Positions 1-8,035 are shown, numbered from the stretch's first letter. The stretch: 37,005 nucleotides of DNA from Coriobacteriia bacterium (GCA_009784095.1 WRDL01000002.1:1-37005), one strand, 5' to 3'. Program-made: numbers and translations. The notes: generated by a model not told the origin, from the sequence alone.

Positions 1-372
1 CATCTTTCCCGATGTCGCACGTGAGTCGACCACATGGATATTGCGTGTGGGATCTTCAGCCTCCACCATTTCCTTGGCCTGTAGCGCGCTCTCATAGGAA
101 GCGCTCAACTGAGAGGTGATGGTGACGCAGATGGTATTCTTCGCGCGCCGGAAGCTCTCGGCGTAAGTTCCGACCGACGGGCAGGCGCTCGTCGTGGGAC
201 CTTGATACGCTTTCATCTCACTCATCATCTCGTCAACATCGAGATCCTCGTCGTCGACGAACTCCTTCTCCCCCACGATCACGGTCAACGGAGCGATCAC
301 CCAATCGACACCCTCAGGGTCGGTCTTACCCAGTACGTCACATGAACTATCCAATACTATCGTCCAATCCAT
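1..372 (-). CDS. DegV family fatty-acid-binding protein, 5' part (runs off the window)
   Basis: The minus strand is open from an ATG at 372 to the window edge, giving 124 residues. It begins MDWTIVLDSSCDV and carries the early DegV signature: a D-S-S strand end, then a TSACPSVG stretch, then ITSQLSASYESA. DegV proteins bind a fatty acid in a two-domain fold and in Firmicutes act as FakB partners of the fatty-acid kinase FakA; no fakA is visible here. A ribosome binding site AGGAAGGA lies just upstream of the ATG. The C-terminal lipid-binding domain is outside the window. The family call is fairly sure from the motif order; the cellular role is inferred from the family. Confidence 0.8.
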   Translation of the reverse strand, partial: MDWTIVLDSSCDVLGKTDPEGVDWVIAPLTVIVGEKEFVDDEDLDVDEMMSEMKAYQGPTTSACPSVGTYAESFRRAKNTICVTITSQLSASYESALQAKEMVEAEDPTRNIHVVDSRATSGKM

Positions 373-432
373 AGGATTGTCCTTCCTGTCGCTGTTATCC
401 ACGGGCAGGTCCTCATCTCTGTGGTGGGACAC

Positions 433-459
433 CGCCCGACCGCGATGGTCGAGCGGGCG
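433..459 (-). terminator. GC-rich hairpin after the first acyl-CoA synthetase
   Basis: Six-base arms CGCCCG and CGGGCG enclose 15 nt containing an inner CGACC/GGTCG pairing. It sits 17 nt beyond the stop of the acyl-CoA synthetase gene and before the DegV gene. There is no T-run after it, so it may be an attenuating or RNA-protecting hairpin instead of a classical intrinsic terminator. Confidence 0.4.
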
Positions 460-475
460 CAACACCTATCTAGCA

Positions 476-2236
476 CTATACCAATCCTGAAGCCGCTTGC
501 GCGTCTTTTGCTTTTTGCTCGTCCGCTTCGCGAATGGCGCTTCGGCGGATCTTGCCGTTGACCGTCTTGGGAAGCTCGTCGATATAATCGATGACGCGCG
601 GATATTTGTACGGAGCGGTCGTCTTTTTGACGTGGGTCTGAAGTTCTTTGGTGAGTTCCTCGCTGGGATCGAATCCGTCGTTGAGCACGACGGTCGCCTT
701 CACCGCGAACCCGCGCACGGGATCAGGTATACCGGTGACGGCGCATTCCTTGATCGCGTCGTGTTCGAGTAGCACGCTCTCGACCTCGAATGGTCCGATG
801 CGATAACCGCTACTCTTGATGACATCATCGTTGCGACCGACATACCAGTAGTACCCGTCCTCGTCGACCCATGCCAGGTCGCCGGTGTGGTAGAACCCGT
901 CACGGATCGCTTTCTCGGTACGTTCAGGTTCACGATAATAGCAGGTCATTATGCCTTCAGGCTTACCGGCGCGCACGTCGATGACGATCTCGCCGGTCTG
1001 ACCGCGATTGCAGGGACGTCCGTCCTCGGTATGCAGATCGATCGCCAGATGTGGCGATGGTTTACCCATCGAACCGGGGCGTGGGTTCGAGCCGACCGGA
1101 TTGAAGATCGAGACGACCGTCTCGGTCTGACCGAATCCCTCGAACATCTTCAGCCCGGTCGCTTCTTCCCACATCTCGAAAAGATCGGGATTGAGCGCTT
1201 CACCGGCGGTCGTGGAGTAGACCATCTTGGAAAGATCGTAATTCTCGATGCCGGCGGCTGCCATCAGACGATACATCGTCGGTGGGCAACACAGCGTCGT
1301 GATGCCGTACTTCTCCATAAGCGATAAGATGTCCTCGGCGTTGAAGCGATCGAAGTCGTAGGTGAACACGCACGCCTCCATGAGCCACTGTCCATAGAGC
1401 TTGCCCCAGACCGCTTTGCCCCAACCGGTGTCGGCGATGGTGAAATGAACACCGTCGTCGGAGACCACGTTGTGCCAATGCTTAGCGGTCATCAGATGGG
1501 CGAGTGCGTACGCGCCATCGTGAAGGACCATCTTGGGGTTGCCGGTCGTTCCGCTCGAAAAATACATCAGGAACGGATCATGGACCGAGGTCGGGATACG
1601 GGTAAAATTCTCGTCGGCCTCACGAACTCCCTTGTTGAAGTCGAGCCAACCGGCGCGCTTTGGAGCATCGAGGATGCAGATGTTGTCCGGCCCACTCAGG
1701 TCCGACTGATCGTCGAGTACCAGACCGGCGCCTCCCCCGTTGAGCAGGATCCTATCCTCAAGCGATGGACACTTCTCGACGACATTATCAACGGTCTGCG
1801 CGATGTCTCCGGCGGCTGTGCAGATGATCGCCTTGGTCGAGCTCGCGTTGAGACGATATTCAAGGTCGTGCTCTTTGAGCATGAATGTCGCCGGGATCAT
1901 CACGGCACCGAGCTTGTGCAGCGCGACCGCGATGAACCAGAATTGATAGTGGCGCCGCGCGATGACCATGACCGGATCACCCTTGCCAATGCCGAGCGAC
2001 GCGAGATAGTTCGCCGTCTTGTTCGACCAGATCTTGATGTCCGCGAACGTGAATTTGTGCTCTTCACCTTCAGGATTGACCCAGATCATCGCCAAACGAT
2101 CAGGCTCGGTATCCGCGATGCGGTCGACGACATCGTAGCCGAAGTTGAAACGATCTGGGTAGGTCAGGCTGAAATCTGAGAGAACCCCTTCTGAATCATA
2201 GAGTTCTTGAACGTAGGTCTTGTGTATGTTCTGCAT
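476..2236 (-). CDS. AMP-forming acyl-CoA synthetase (ligase), copy 1
   Basis: This 586-residue protein belongs to the ANL adenylate-forming superfamily, acetyl/medium-chain acyl-CoA synthetase branch. It activates a carboxylic acid with ATP to an acyl-AMP and then transfers it to CoA. The P-loop SSGTTGNPK is at about residues 227-235, followed by GFGQTE, the hinge region YVGRNDDVIKSSGYRIGPFE, and the C-terminal PKTVNGKIRR whose Lys562 should be the adenylation lysine. All key motifs are intact. There is no signal peptide or membrane segment, so it is cytosolic. The ATG at 2236 follows a GGAG site. The XRE-cupin gene ends only 6 nt upstream, so the two form an operon. Substrate is not readable from sequence; short or branched, or aryl, carboxylates are plausible. 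A paralogue lies at 14635-16311 next to a second XRE-cupin gene. Confidence 0.9.
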   Translation of the reverse strand: MQNIHKTYVQELYDSEGVLSDFSLTYPDRFNFGYDVVDRIADTEPDRLAMIWVNPEGEEHKFTFADIKIWSNKTANYLASLGIGKGDPVMVIARRHYQFWFIAVALHKLGAVMIPATFMLKEHDLEYRLNASSTKAIICTAAGDIAQTVDNVVEKCPSLEDRILLNGGGAGLVLDDQSDLSGPDNICILDAPKRAGWLDFNKGVREADENFTRIPTSVHDPFLMYFSSGTTGNPKMVLHDGAYALAHLMTAKHWHNVVSDDGVHFTIADTGWGKAVWGKLYGQWLMEACVFTYDFDRFNAEDILSLMEKYGITTLCCPPTMYRLMAAAGIENYDLSKMVYSTTAGEALNPDLFEMWEEATGLKMFEGFGQTETVVSIFNPVGSNPRPGSMGKPSPHLAIDLHTEDGRPCNRGQTGEIVIDVRAGKPEGIMTCYYREPERTEKAIRDGFYHTGDLAWVDEDGYYWYVGRNDDVIKSSGYRIGPFEVESVLLEHDAIKECAVTGIPDPVRGFAVKATVVLNDGFDPSEELTKELQTHVKKTTAPYKYPRVIDYIDELPKTVNGKIRRSAIREADEQKAKDAQAASGLV

Positions 2237-2242
2237 GAGTGG

Positions 2243-2833
2243 TTATACTCCTTCAACATCTTTGGGATCTTTGAGGACCACCGCAAGAAACGTGCAGGGG
2301 CCTCCACCGATGGCGATCATGCCATGGTCGCGGTAACTGTCATAGAGGACCGTGTCTCCCGGACCCAGATCCTCGGTGTGGTTCTCATAGGCAAATCTCA
2401 TCCGCCCGCTGATGATGTAATTGAACTCCTGGCCGGCATGGGACTGCATCTTGATCGGCGCGTTCTGCTCGCTCTCGCGATACGGCGCGGTGACCAAGAA
2501 CGGCTCGGCGAGCTTGTTCTTGAACTCGGGAGCGAGATGAAGGTATTTGAAGCCCTCGTCGCGCTTGATCTCGAGACCTTCGCCTTTGCGCATGACCGAG
2601 TAACCAGTCAGGTGAGGACCTTCGCCGGTAAGCAGATCGATCATGTCGACGCCGAGTTTCTCTGCGGTACGGTACAGAAAAGTGAAACTGAAGTCGTAGT
2701 TTCCCGCTTCAGCATCGAGGTATTTCGCCTCGTCAATACCGATGGCGCTTGCCATATCGGCAGGCGAAAACCCCATATCCTCGCGGAGCGAAAAAATACG
2801 CGTTGCGATCTGTTGAATCGTTGGTTTGTCCAT
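2243..2833 (-). CDS. XRE-family HTH regulator with C-terminal cupin domain, copy 1
   Basis: This 196-residue protein has an N-terminal XRE/Cro-type helix-turn-helix (about residues 5-65, including FSLREDMGFSPADMASAIGI) and a C-terminal cupin_2 barrel (about 125-190). The cupin has SHAGQEFNYIISG as first motif, with one His and a Glu of the usual metal ligands, and a GPGD...H second motif. Such proteins usually bind operator DNA through the HTH and a small ligand in the cupin. I chose the ATG at 2833 because AAAGGTG precedes it and because the HTH begins right after; the reading frame extends further upstream to 2944 but that part is Arg/Lys-rich and non-homologous. It overlaps no other gene and is directly followed by the acyl-CoA synthetase, its most likely target. 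Confidence 0.88.
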   Translation of the reverse strand: MDKPTIQQIATRIFSLREDMGFSPADMASAIGIDEAKYLDAEAGNYDFSFTFLYRTAEKLGVDMIDLLTGEGPHLTGYSVMRKGEGLEIKRDEGFKYLHLAPEFKNKLAEPFLVTAPYRESEQNAPIKMQSHAGQEFNYIISGRMRFAYENHTEDLGPGDTVLYDSYRDHGMIAIGGGPCTFLAVVLKDPKDVEGV

Positions 2834-2885
2834 CGTTTCACCTTTCACTACGATTTTCATGTGCATACCAGCATACCGCAAGTTG

Positions 2886-2976
2886 GGACCGTAGGGTCGG
2901 TTCCTTTTGCCCCATTTGGATAGAGGAGTGGATACCTTGGGCACAAAGGGGACAAAAGGAACCGACCTTACGGTCC
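2886..2976. repeat. Long inverted repeat (REP/MITE-like), element A
   Basis: The left arm 2886-2913 and right arm 2948-2976 are reverse complements over 28-29 nt with only a mismatch and a single-base difference. They surround a 34-nt spacer. The core is GTAGGGTCGGTTCCTTTTG. The same core recurs at 8036-8072, 14385-14447, 14617-14645 and 21404-21529. It lies in the divergent region between the XRE-cupin gene and the small plus-strand gene. No coding capacity is seen. It could fold as a long hairpin in RNA or extrude as a cruciform. Confidence 0.85.
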
Positions 2977-3018
2977 TAGGATATTAAGACACCCCGGCCG
3001 TCACAGTTGTGAACATTT

Positions 3019-3040
3019 CGATATGCGATTGCGCATATCG
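3019..3040. promoter_or_regulatory. Perfect 9-bp palindrome, candidate operator
   Basis: CGATATGCG and CGCATATCG flank a 4-nt centre ATTG in the divergent region upstream of both the XRE-cupin gene (minus) and the small gene at 3134 (plus). A second short dyad TCACA-GT-TGTGA lies just before it at 3001-3012. The spacing and symmetry fit a dimeric repressor site. Autoregulation by the neighbouring XRE-cupin protein is possible but is inference only. Confidence 0.45.
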
Positions 3041-3133
3041 TGTGGAGGGACGTTCTGCGCGTTATGGCGCGGATACTCAATGGTATGCTTTGTATGTTAA
3101 GCGTTATATATTGAACTTTGAGAGGAGGGTATT

Positions 3134-3484
3134 ATGTCAGAGAGTACAAAGTATGGTGACTATATCCGTGAGAAGGGACCCGATGTCGTCGACAAACTCG
3201 GTGCCGCTGCGGATGTAGCTGTCGAGCAGACCACGATTGCGGTCGAGCAGATCAAGGATGCGTCCGTCGAGGCACGCGAGAAGATCGCTACCAAGTTCGC
3301 TGAGGCTGCCCGCAAGGCCGCCGAGCGTGCTGATAAGGCTGCTGCCGAAGCTAACGCTCAGGCTGTTGCAGCTGAAGAAGCAGCGAAAGCCGCGCAGGCA
3401 GCGGTCGCTGAGGAGACGGAAGTCGTGACTGCGGTCGTCGACGAGCCCGTCGAAGAGGCCGAGATAGACGTCGTAGACGAATAA
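3134..3484 (+). CDS. Small Ala/Glu-rich helical protein with acidic tail, unknown function
   Basis: The 116-residue product is the only gene on the plus strand in this window. The start is well supported by AGAGGAGGG six bases upstream. The central part (about residues 25-92) is almost pure Ala/Glu/Lys/Arg with heptad-like spacing, so a long amphipathic helix or coiled coil is expected. The last 22 residues are a Val/Glu/Asp tail. There is no signal peptide, membrane segment or cysteine. It resembles histone-like or phasin-like low-complexity helical proteins, but I do not recognise a family and claim no function. It is monocistronic: an intrinsic terminator follows at 3531, and the next gene (comF) is convergent. 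It shares the divergent upstream region with the XRE-cupin gene. Confidence 0.8.
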   Translation: MSESTKYGDYIREKGPDVVDKLGAAADVAVEQTTIAVEQIKDASVEAREKIATKFAEAARKAAERADKAAAEANAQAVAAEEAAKAAQAAVAEETEVVTAVVDEPVEEAEIDVVDE

Positions 3485-3530
3485 ACGACCCGCTTAATTG
3501 AGAAAACGGGAGCTTTGACTCCGTTTCGAA

Positions 3531-3556
3531 GCGCCCCCTTATGGGGGCGTTTTTTT
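3531..3556 (+). terminator. Intrinsic terminator after the small helical protein gene
   Basis: A perfect 7-bp stem CGCCCCC/GGGGGCG with a TTAT loop is followed by a run of seven T. A weaker hairpin (arms around AAACGG and CCGTTT, 3504-3525) precedes it. This is the classical form of a rho-independent terminator for the plus-strand gene. Confidence 0.92.
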
Positions 3557-3669
3557 GCGCATCGACCGTATTGGGTTATAGGACACAGTGTCCGCTCTCA
3601 TTCGGCTTATACTTACATAGGCACCGACCGCGACTGCCTGCGTATCTACGACTCGGTTCGTCAGCGCAC
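3557..3669. other. Convergent intergenic region with a 13-bp palindrome
   Basis: Between the terminator of the small gene and the comF stop codon I see no coding sequence. The only structure is the perfect palindrome GGACACAGTGTCC at 3581-3593. It could be a protein site or the hairpin at the end of the comF transcript, but no T-run follows on either strand. Confidence 0.5.
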
Positions 3670-4410
3670 TCACCATGCACGTGCGAGGACGGCGCCGGTC
3701 ACGCTCGCCGCTCCATGCTGACGATATATCGAGGCAGCTCCTTGCATGGTCGCACCGGTGGTAAGCACATCATCGACGATCAGTAGGTGTCTCCCGTTGA
3801 CATCGATGTCGCTATCTATGATCTTGAATGAGTTGCTCATCGCCTCCCGGCGCTGCTCGCGCGAGAGCGTGCGCAGATCCTTTCGCTTTTGACAGACTAG
3901 GTATTGGGTGCACTCGACACCGAGGCGTCGCGCGACGCTTTGGGCGAGGATCATCGCGTGGTCATACCCACGTTGTCGCAAAGCGTGCGTACTCGGAGGG
4001 ATCCATGTCACGAGATCGATACGGTCGCCCTCTGCCATGAACTGAAACGCGCACCGCTGAGCAAGAAGGTCGCCGAGCACTTTACCGAGACGGAGCTCGA
4101 AACCGTCCTTATAGATGACGACCGCTCGTGAGAGCGGACCGTCAAGCTCGCCGAGGCACACGACACGATCGAAGGTGAACTCCTCTCCTTCGCACTCGGT
4201 GCAAATGAGCTCTCCGTAGGGAGCCCCACAGCGCACGCAGGGGTGCATTTTACGATAAAGCCGGATCTCATCGATGCACCGATCGCACAGTACCGATCCG
4301 GGACGTTCACATCCTGCACAGCGCGTCGGCGCAACCAGTTCGAGCAATACCTCTTTAAGGATATTCCAGCCCATAGAGGCGCATGATAGCACGCGACCGT
4401 TAACGATCAC
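3670..4410 (-). CDS. comF: ComF family protein (double zinc ribbon plus phosphoribosyltransferase domain)
   Basis: The N-terminal part has paired cysteines (CAGCERPG, CDRC, CVRCGAPYG, CTECEG) typical of the ComF double zinc ribbon, followed by a type I phosphoribosyltransferase fold. The PRPP-binding loop is LLIVDDVLTTGAT near the C-terminus. ComF proteins are needed for natural transformation in several bacteria and are thought to help handle incoming single-stranded DNA; in most genomes the role is unproven. The length is normal for the family. The longest start is a GTG at 4410 preceded by AGAGG at short spacing; an ATG at 4374 (MGWNILKEV) without a clear binding site is the alternative and fits family N-termini. 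It is separated from mtnA by 89 nt and may have its own promoter. No other competence gene is in the window. Confidence 0.88.
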   Translation of the reverse strand: MIVNGRVLSCASMGWNILKEVLLELVAPTRCAGCERPGSVLCDRCIDEIRLYRKMHPCVRCGAPYGELICTECEGEEFTFDRVVCLGELDGPLSRAVVIYKDGFELRLGKVLGDLLAQRCAFQFMAEGDRIDLVTWIPPSTHALRQRGYDHAMILAQSVARRLGVECTQYLVCQKRKDLRTLSREQRREAMSNSFKIIDSDIDVNGRHLLIVDDVLTTGATMQGAASIYRQHGAASVTGAVLARAW

Positions 4411-4499
4411 TTACCTCTGGATTAACCGGTGCTTAACCGAGTACCCGCAAAGAATCGACCGATCTTGGAACAGGTAGAGCCTTCGCAGTTCGTCCGATC

Positions 4500-5708
4500 C
4501 TATTCGAGCAACGCCTTGATCGCCGCGGTCGGATCTTTCGTTTCGTTGTGAATGACACCGAGCTCGGTGATATAGGCGGTCACGTTCGCCGCAGGAGTCA
4601 CATCGAATGCCGGGTTGAAGACCATCACCTGCGGCGGGGTCGTCCTGAACCACGCATCGAAACTGTACCCCCCACCCTTGCGATCGAGCGTCATGTGATG
4701 CCCCTTCGACATGGGCAGATCACAGGGTCCTTCGGCGGTCAGCGCATCGAGCGCGCGCGCGGTCCTATCATCGCTTGGATCGAATTTTCCCGAAATGGTC
4801 ACGCCTTCGATCTCGCGTGAGTCGCGCTCCTCGATCTCGACATCACTTCCCCGCTCAAGCGTCAGATCGAATGTCGAGGACGGTGCGGTGACATAGAACG
4901 GGATGTTGTGCTCTTTGGCAAGTACCGAAAGACCGTACGTACCGATCTTGTTGACCACATCACCGTCGGCACAGATCCTGTCAGCACCCAAAATGACCGC
5001 ATCGACCCATCCTTTTGCCATCACATCGGCCGCCATATCATCGGCGATCAATGCAGAGGGAATGCCGACCTGCAAGAGCTCCCAGGCGGTCAGCCGCCCA
5101 CCTTGGTTGAGCGGGCGTGTCTCATCGACCCACACGTGCTCGACCTTACCCTGGTCGTGAGCGGTAAATATCACGCCGAGCGCGGTCCCGAAGAACACGG
5201 TCGCAAGCGAGCCGGTATTACAGTGCGTCAAGAACTTGGTCGGCCCGTCGAACAGCTCGGCGCCGTTTGCGCCCATCGCACGATTAGCCGCTTCGTCCTC
5301 TTGCGCCATCTCATTGGCGCGCTCAACGATAAGCTCATGCAGTTGAACGGGTGTTCTGTCAGGATGCTCTTCGATCAACTCGGCGATCTTCGCGACTCCC
5401 CAGGGAAGGTTTATCGCGGTAGGACGAGCCTGTGAGACTTCACTGGCGACCTCTGTAAAACGTGAGAGGTACTTCTCGCGATCCTCCATGAGCCGACCTT
5501 CTACCTGCGACCACAATGCCATCGCATAGGCGCCCGCAACGCCGAGCGCCGGCGCACCACGTACCGCAAGCGATTTGATAGCGCTGATAAGACCCTCGTA
5601 GGTATTGCAGACCAAGATGTCACCCTGAAGAGGAAGACGGGTCTGATCGATCAGATGGGTCGCCCCATTTTCCCACCAGATGGTTCGCGGGAGATTCTCA
5701 ACGCTCAT
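4500..5708 (-). CDS. mtnA: S-methyl-5-thioribose-1-phosphate isomerase (MtnA)
   Basis: The 402-residue product converts 5-methylthioribose-1-phosphate to the ribulose form in methionine salvage. The eIF2B-like Rossmann fold is marked by RGAPALGVAGAYAMAL (50-65), HCNTGSLATVFFG with catalytic Cys163, ETRPLNQGGRLTAWEL (196-211) and ILGADRICADGDVVNKIGT with catalytic Asp242. The ending NPAFDVTPA is also canonical. An additional segment of about 40-50 residues (about 308-360, with SKGHHMTLDRKGGGYSF) sits before that ending and makes the protein longer than the usual ~350. The ATG at 5708 follows GAAAGG; an upstream in-frame extension to 5747 is less likely. No other salvage enzyme (mtnK, mtnB-E) is nearby. 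The MTA/SAH-type deaminase relative at 35525 may be functionally related, but that is speculative. Confidence 0.93.
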   Translation of the reverse strand: MSVENLPRTIWWENGATHLIDQTRLPLQGDILVCNTYEGLISAIKSLAVRGAPALGVAGAYAMALWSQVEGRLMEDREKYLSRFTEVASEVSQARPTAINLPWGVAKIAELIEEHPDRTPVQLHELIVERANEMAQEDEAANRAMGANGAELFDGPTKFLTHCNTGSLATVFFGTALGVIFTAHDQGKVEHVWVDETRPLNQGGRLTAWELLQVGIPSALIADDMAADVMAKGWVDAVILGADRICADGDVVNKIGTYGLSVLAKEHNIPFYVTAPSSTFDLTLERGSDVEIEERDSREIEGVTISGKFDPSDDRTARALDALTAEGPCDLPMSKGHHMTLDRKGGGYSFDAWFRTTPPQVMVFNPAFDVTPAANVTAYITELGVIHNETKDPTAAIKALLE

Positions 5709-5762
5709 AACAAACCTTTCTCGTGCGTGTGCATGAAACGTTCGCACTCGTTCTCAATGATC

Positions 5763-6701
5763 TTATCGCTCGTGAAGCTGCTTCACACCCTCGCGCACGA
5801 TCGAAAGCGGTAGTGGCTCGCGACGCGTCTTCAGCGCGTGCACCGCCTCGCTCGCCTTTGATGCGATCTCGACCGCTCGACGATATGCCTCTTGATCGTC
5901 GGTGCCGTCGACCAGTCCGATGACGGTCGGACCTGAGCCGGACAGCGCGACCCCGTCAGCCCCGGCTTCCATCAAGATCGTATGGATCTGCTCGAGATCG
6001 ACGATCGAGGCGGAGCGATACGGTTCGTGTAACTTGTCTTTGAGCGCCGCCCCGAAATGCTCGGGGTGACCGGCGACGATACTTGCTGCAAGCAACCCGG
6101 CATGCGCCACGTTGAACGCCGCGTGGCGATGCGGAACATCGTCCGGTAGCATCTTGCGCGACTCGCGGGTCGAGACCTCACCGAGCGCGGGCACGACGAC
6201 CGCTGCCAGACCGTTGGCCGGCTCGAAACGCGCGTGTTGAGGCACATCGTCGCTCATCCAGCAGACGGTGAATCCTCCGAAGAATGCGGGCGCGACGTTG
6301 TCGGGATGTCCCTCGAGCCTCGAGGCGATCTCGAATACCTCCTGATCGCTCAAACGTCGATATCCGGCTTCCTCGGCGATGTCACGCGCGAGCAGCACAC
6401 CGCCCAAACGCGCGGTGCTCGACGAGCCCAACCCGTTACCGGTCGGTATGCGATTCTCGCACCAGACTTCAGCGCTCAGGTCGGCATCGAGAGAGTCGAA
6501 TGTCATTTTCATCGCGCGAGCGACCTGGTTACGCTCGTCCTCGAAAAGGTAGCCTTTCCCCTCCCCCTCGACATGGACGGTCCACGCGTTGGCGCGCTGC
6601 GCCTCGAATTTGTTGAACAAGTCCAACGCGATCCCGAAGGAATCGAAGCCGGGCCCGAGGTTGGCCGAGGTCGCAGGTATTGCATATCCATAGTGTGCCA
6701 T
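5763..6701 (-). CDS. thrB: Homoserine kinase (ThrB)
   Basis: This GHMP kinase of 312 residues phosphorylates homoserine on the way to threonine. The N-terminal PATSANLGPGFDSFGIAL, the ATP-binding loop IPTGNGLGSSSTARLGG (about 85-101) and the C-terminal ALSGSGPTVIGL are all present, and the length is typical. The ATG at 6701 starts 2 nt after the hom stop codon and its binding site AGAGGA lies inside the end of hom, so the two are translationally coupled. The long frame extending to 6845 overlaps hom and is not the real start. It forms the last gene of the argS-lysA-hom-thrB block. Confidence 0.96.
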   Translation of the reverse strand: MAHYGYAIPATSANLGPGFDSFGIALDLFNKFEAQRANAWTVHVEGEGKGYLFEDERNQVARAMKMTFDSLDADLSAEVWCENRIPTGNGLGSSSTARLGGVLLARDIAEEAGYRRLSDQEVFEIASRLEGHPDNVAPAFFGGFTVCWMSDDVPQHARFEPANGLAAVVVPALGEVSTRESRKMLPDDVPHRHAAFNVAHAGLLAASIVAGHPEHFGAALKDKLHEPYRSASIVDLEQIHTILMEAGADGVALSGSGPTVIGLVDGTDDQEAYRRAVEIASKASEAVHALKTRREPLPLSIVREGVKQLHER

Positions 6702-6703
6702 CG

Positions 6704-7990
6704 TTACAGATCCTCTACGCGTATCAGCGAGGCGACCTCGCAGACGATATCGAGCGCCCTGATCTCCTCGAGTGCCGCTTGGATATCCGATTCGCTGGCG
6801 GCATGCGTCACATAAGCGGTCTCGGCAAAGCCCTCCTCCTCGCACATGTGCTGGATGAGTGATTCGATCGAGACATCGTGATCGGCGAATGCGCTCGCCG
6901 TCGTTGCCAGCACACCCGGTTTATCCTCGACGATCATGCGCACGTAGTAGCGCGTCTTCAGTTTCTCGATATCGCGCACCGCCAGATCGTCGACACAGCT
7001 GCATTGCTTGGTGACGTTGTGCGTGATGATGTCGCGTGCGACCTCGATCACGTCGGCGACGACCGCGCTTGCCGCGGCTCCCGCACCGGCGCCCGGACCG
7101 AAGAACATCGTCTCGCCGACCGCGTCGCCGATCACGTATATCGCGTTGTCGACTCCGTTGACGTGAGCGAGCGGGTGTATTTTCGGGATCATCGTTGGGT
7201 GCACACGCATATCGATACCCTCGGGAGTGCGCGTGGCAATCGCGAGCAGTTTGATCGCGTATCCGTACTCATCGGCATAGGCGATATCGGCAGCGTCGAT
7301 GGTGCGGATGCCCGCGGTGAAGACCTGATCCATCGTCAGCGTGGTGTTGAACGCGATCGAAGCGAGAATAGCGATCTTTGCCGCTGCATCGCCACCGTCG
7401 ACATCCGCGCTCGGGTCCGCTTCGGCATAGCCGAGCTCTTGTGCTTGGGAAAGCGCCTCGTCGTAGGACAGGCCATCGTGCGCCATCGCGGTCAGGATAT
7501 AGTTGGTCGTACCGTTGACGATCCCCATGACTTGGGAGATCTCGTTGGCGACCAGCGAACGCTTGAGCGGCCCGATGATCGGGATACCGCCACCGACGCT
7601 CGCCTCGAAGCGTACGTTGACCCCACGCTCCTCAGCCAACTTGAGCAGTTCGTGCCCTGCGGTCGCCATGATCGCCTTGTTCGCGGTCACCAGATGCTTG
7701 CCGGCCTCCAGTGCCGCCCGGCATATCTCCAGCGCGATCCCCGTCCCACCGACGAGCTCGATGATGATATCGAGATCGGGATCGGCGACCACTTCGAAAG
7801 CGTCGGTCGTGCACTTGTCGGGGTCAAGCCCCAGCTGGGCGAAACGTTCCTCGTTGCGATCGGCGAATCGTGCGAGCGTGACGTCGACTCCCGCCCGCGC
7901 TTTGAAGTCCTCGGTATGATTGGCCAGTATTTCGACGACACCTCCGCCGACCGTGCCCAACCCTATCAGACCGACCTTGATCTTTTTCAA
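6704..7990 (-). CDS. hom: Homoserine dehydrogenase (Hom) with ACT domain
   Basis: The 428-residue enzyme reduces aspartate semialdehyde to homoserine using NAD(P)H, the branch point to threonine and methionine. It has the nucleotide-binding GLGTVGGGVVE near the N-terminus, the ANKA and FEASVGGGIPIIGPLK catalytic region, NGTTNYI, and a C-terminal ACT domain from about residue 348 (YYVRMIVEDKPGVLATTASA) that usually binds threonine for feedback inhibition. The start is a TTG at 7990 preceded by GAGGAG at good spacing; no better ATG is available. Threonine control of activity is expected from the ACT domain, not shown. thrB follows 2 nt downstream; lysA ends 75 nt upstream. Confidence 0.96.
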   Translation of the reverse strand: MKKIKVGLIGLGTVGGGVVEILANHTEDFKARAGVDVTLARFADRNEERFAQLGLDPDKCTTDAFEVVADPDLDIIIELVGGTGIALEICRAALEAGKHLVTANKAIMATAGHELLKLAEERGVNVRFEASVGGGIPIIGPLKRSLVANEISQVMGIVNGTTNYILTAMAHDGLSYDEALSQAQELGYAEADPSADVDGGDAAAKIAILASIAFNTTLTMDQVFTAGIRTIDAADIAYADEYGYAIKLLAIATRTPEGIDMRVHPTMIPKIHPLAHVNGVDNAIYVIGDAVGETMFFGPGAGAGAAASAVVADVIEVARDIITHNVTKQCSCVDDLAVRDIEKLKTRYYVRMIVEDKPGVLATTASAFADHDVSIESLIQHMCEEEGFAETAYVTHAASESDIQAALEEIRALDIVCEVASLIRVEDL

Positions 7991-8035
7991 CGGTACTCCT
8001 CCTCGGCTACCTTGATTTGACCATTCATATTATAC

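Noticed and set aside
2834..2944. Upstream extension of XRE-cupin copy 1
   Set aside because: It runs into the long inverted repeat and has no domain; ATG 2833 has the binding site.
2886..2976. Element A as a bidirectional terminator
   Set aside because: The genes on both sides are divergent, so no transcript is expected to end here, and no T-run follows the arms.
6878..8020. Open frame of 380 codons on the plus strand opposite hom
   Set aside because: Same antisense shadow effect; no ribosome binding site or family signature.
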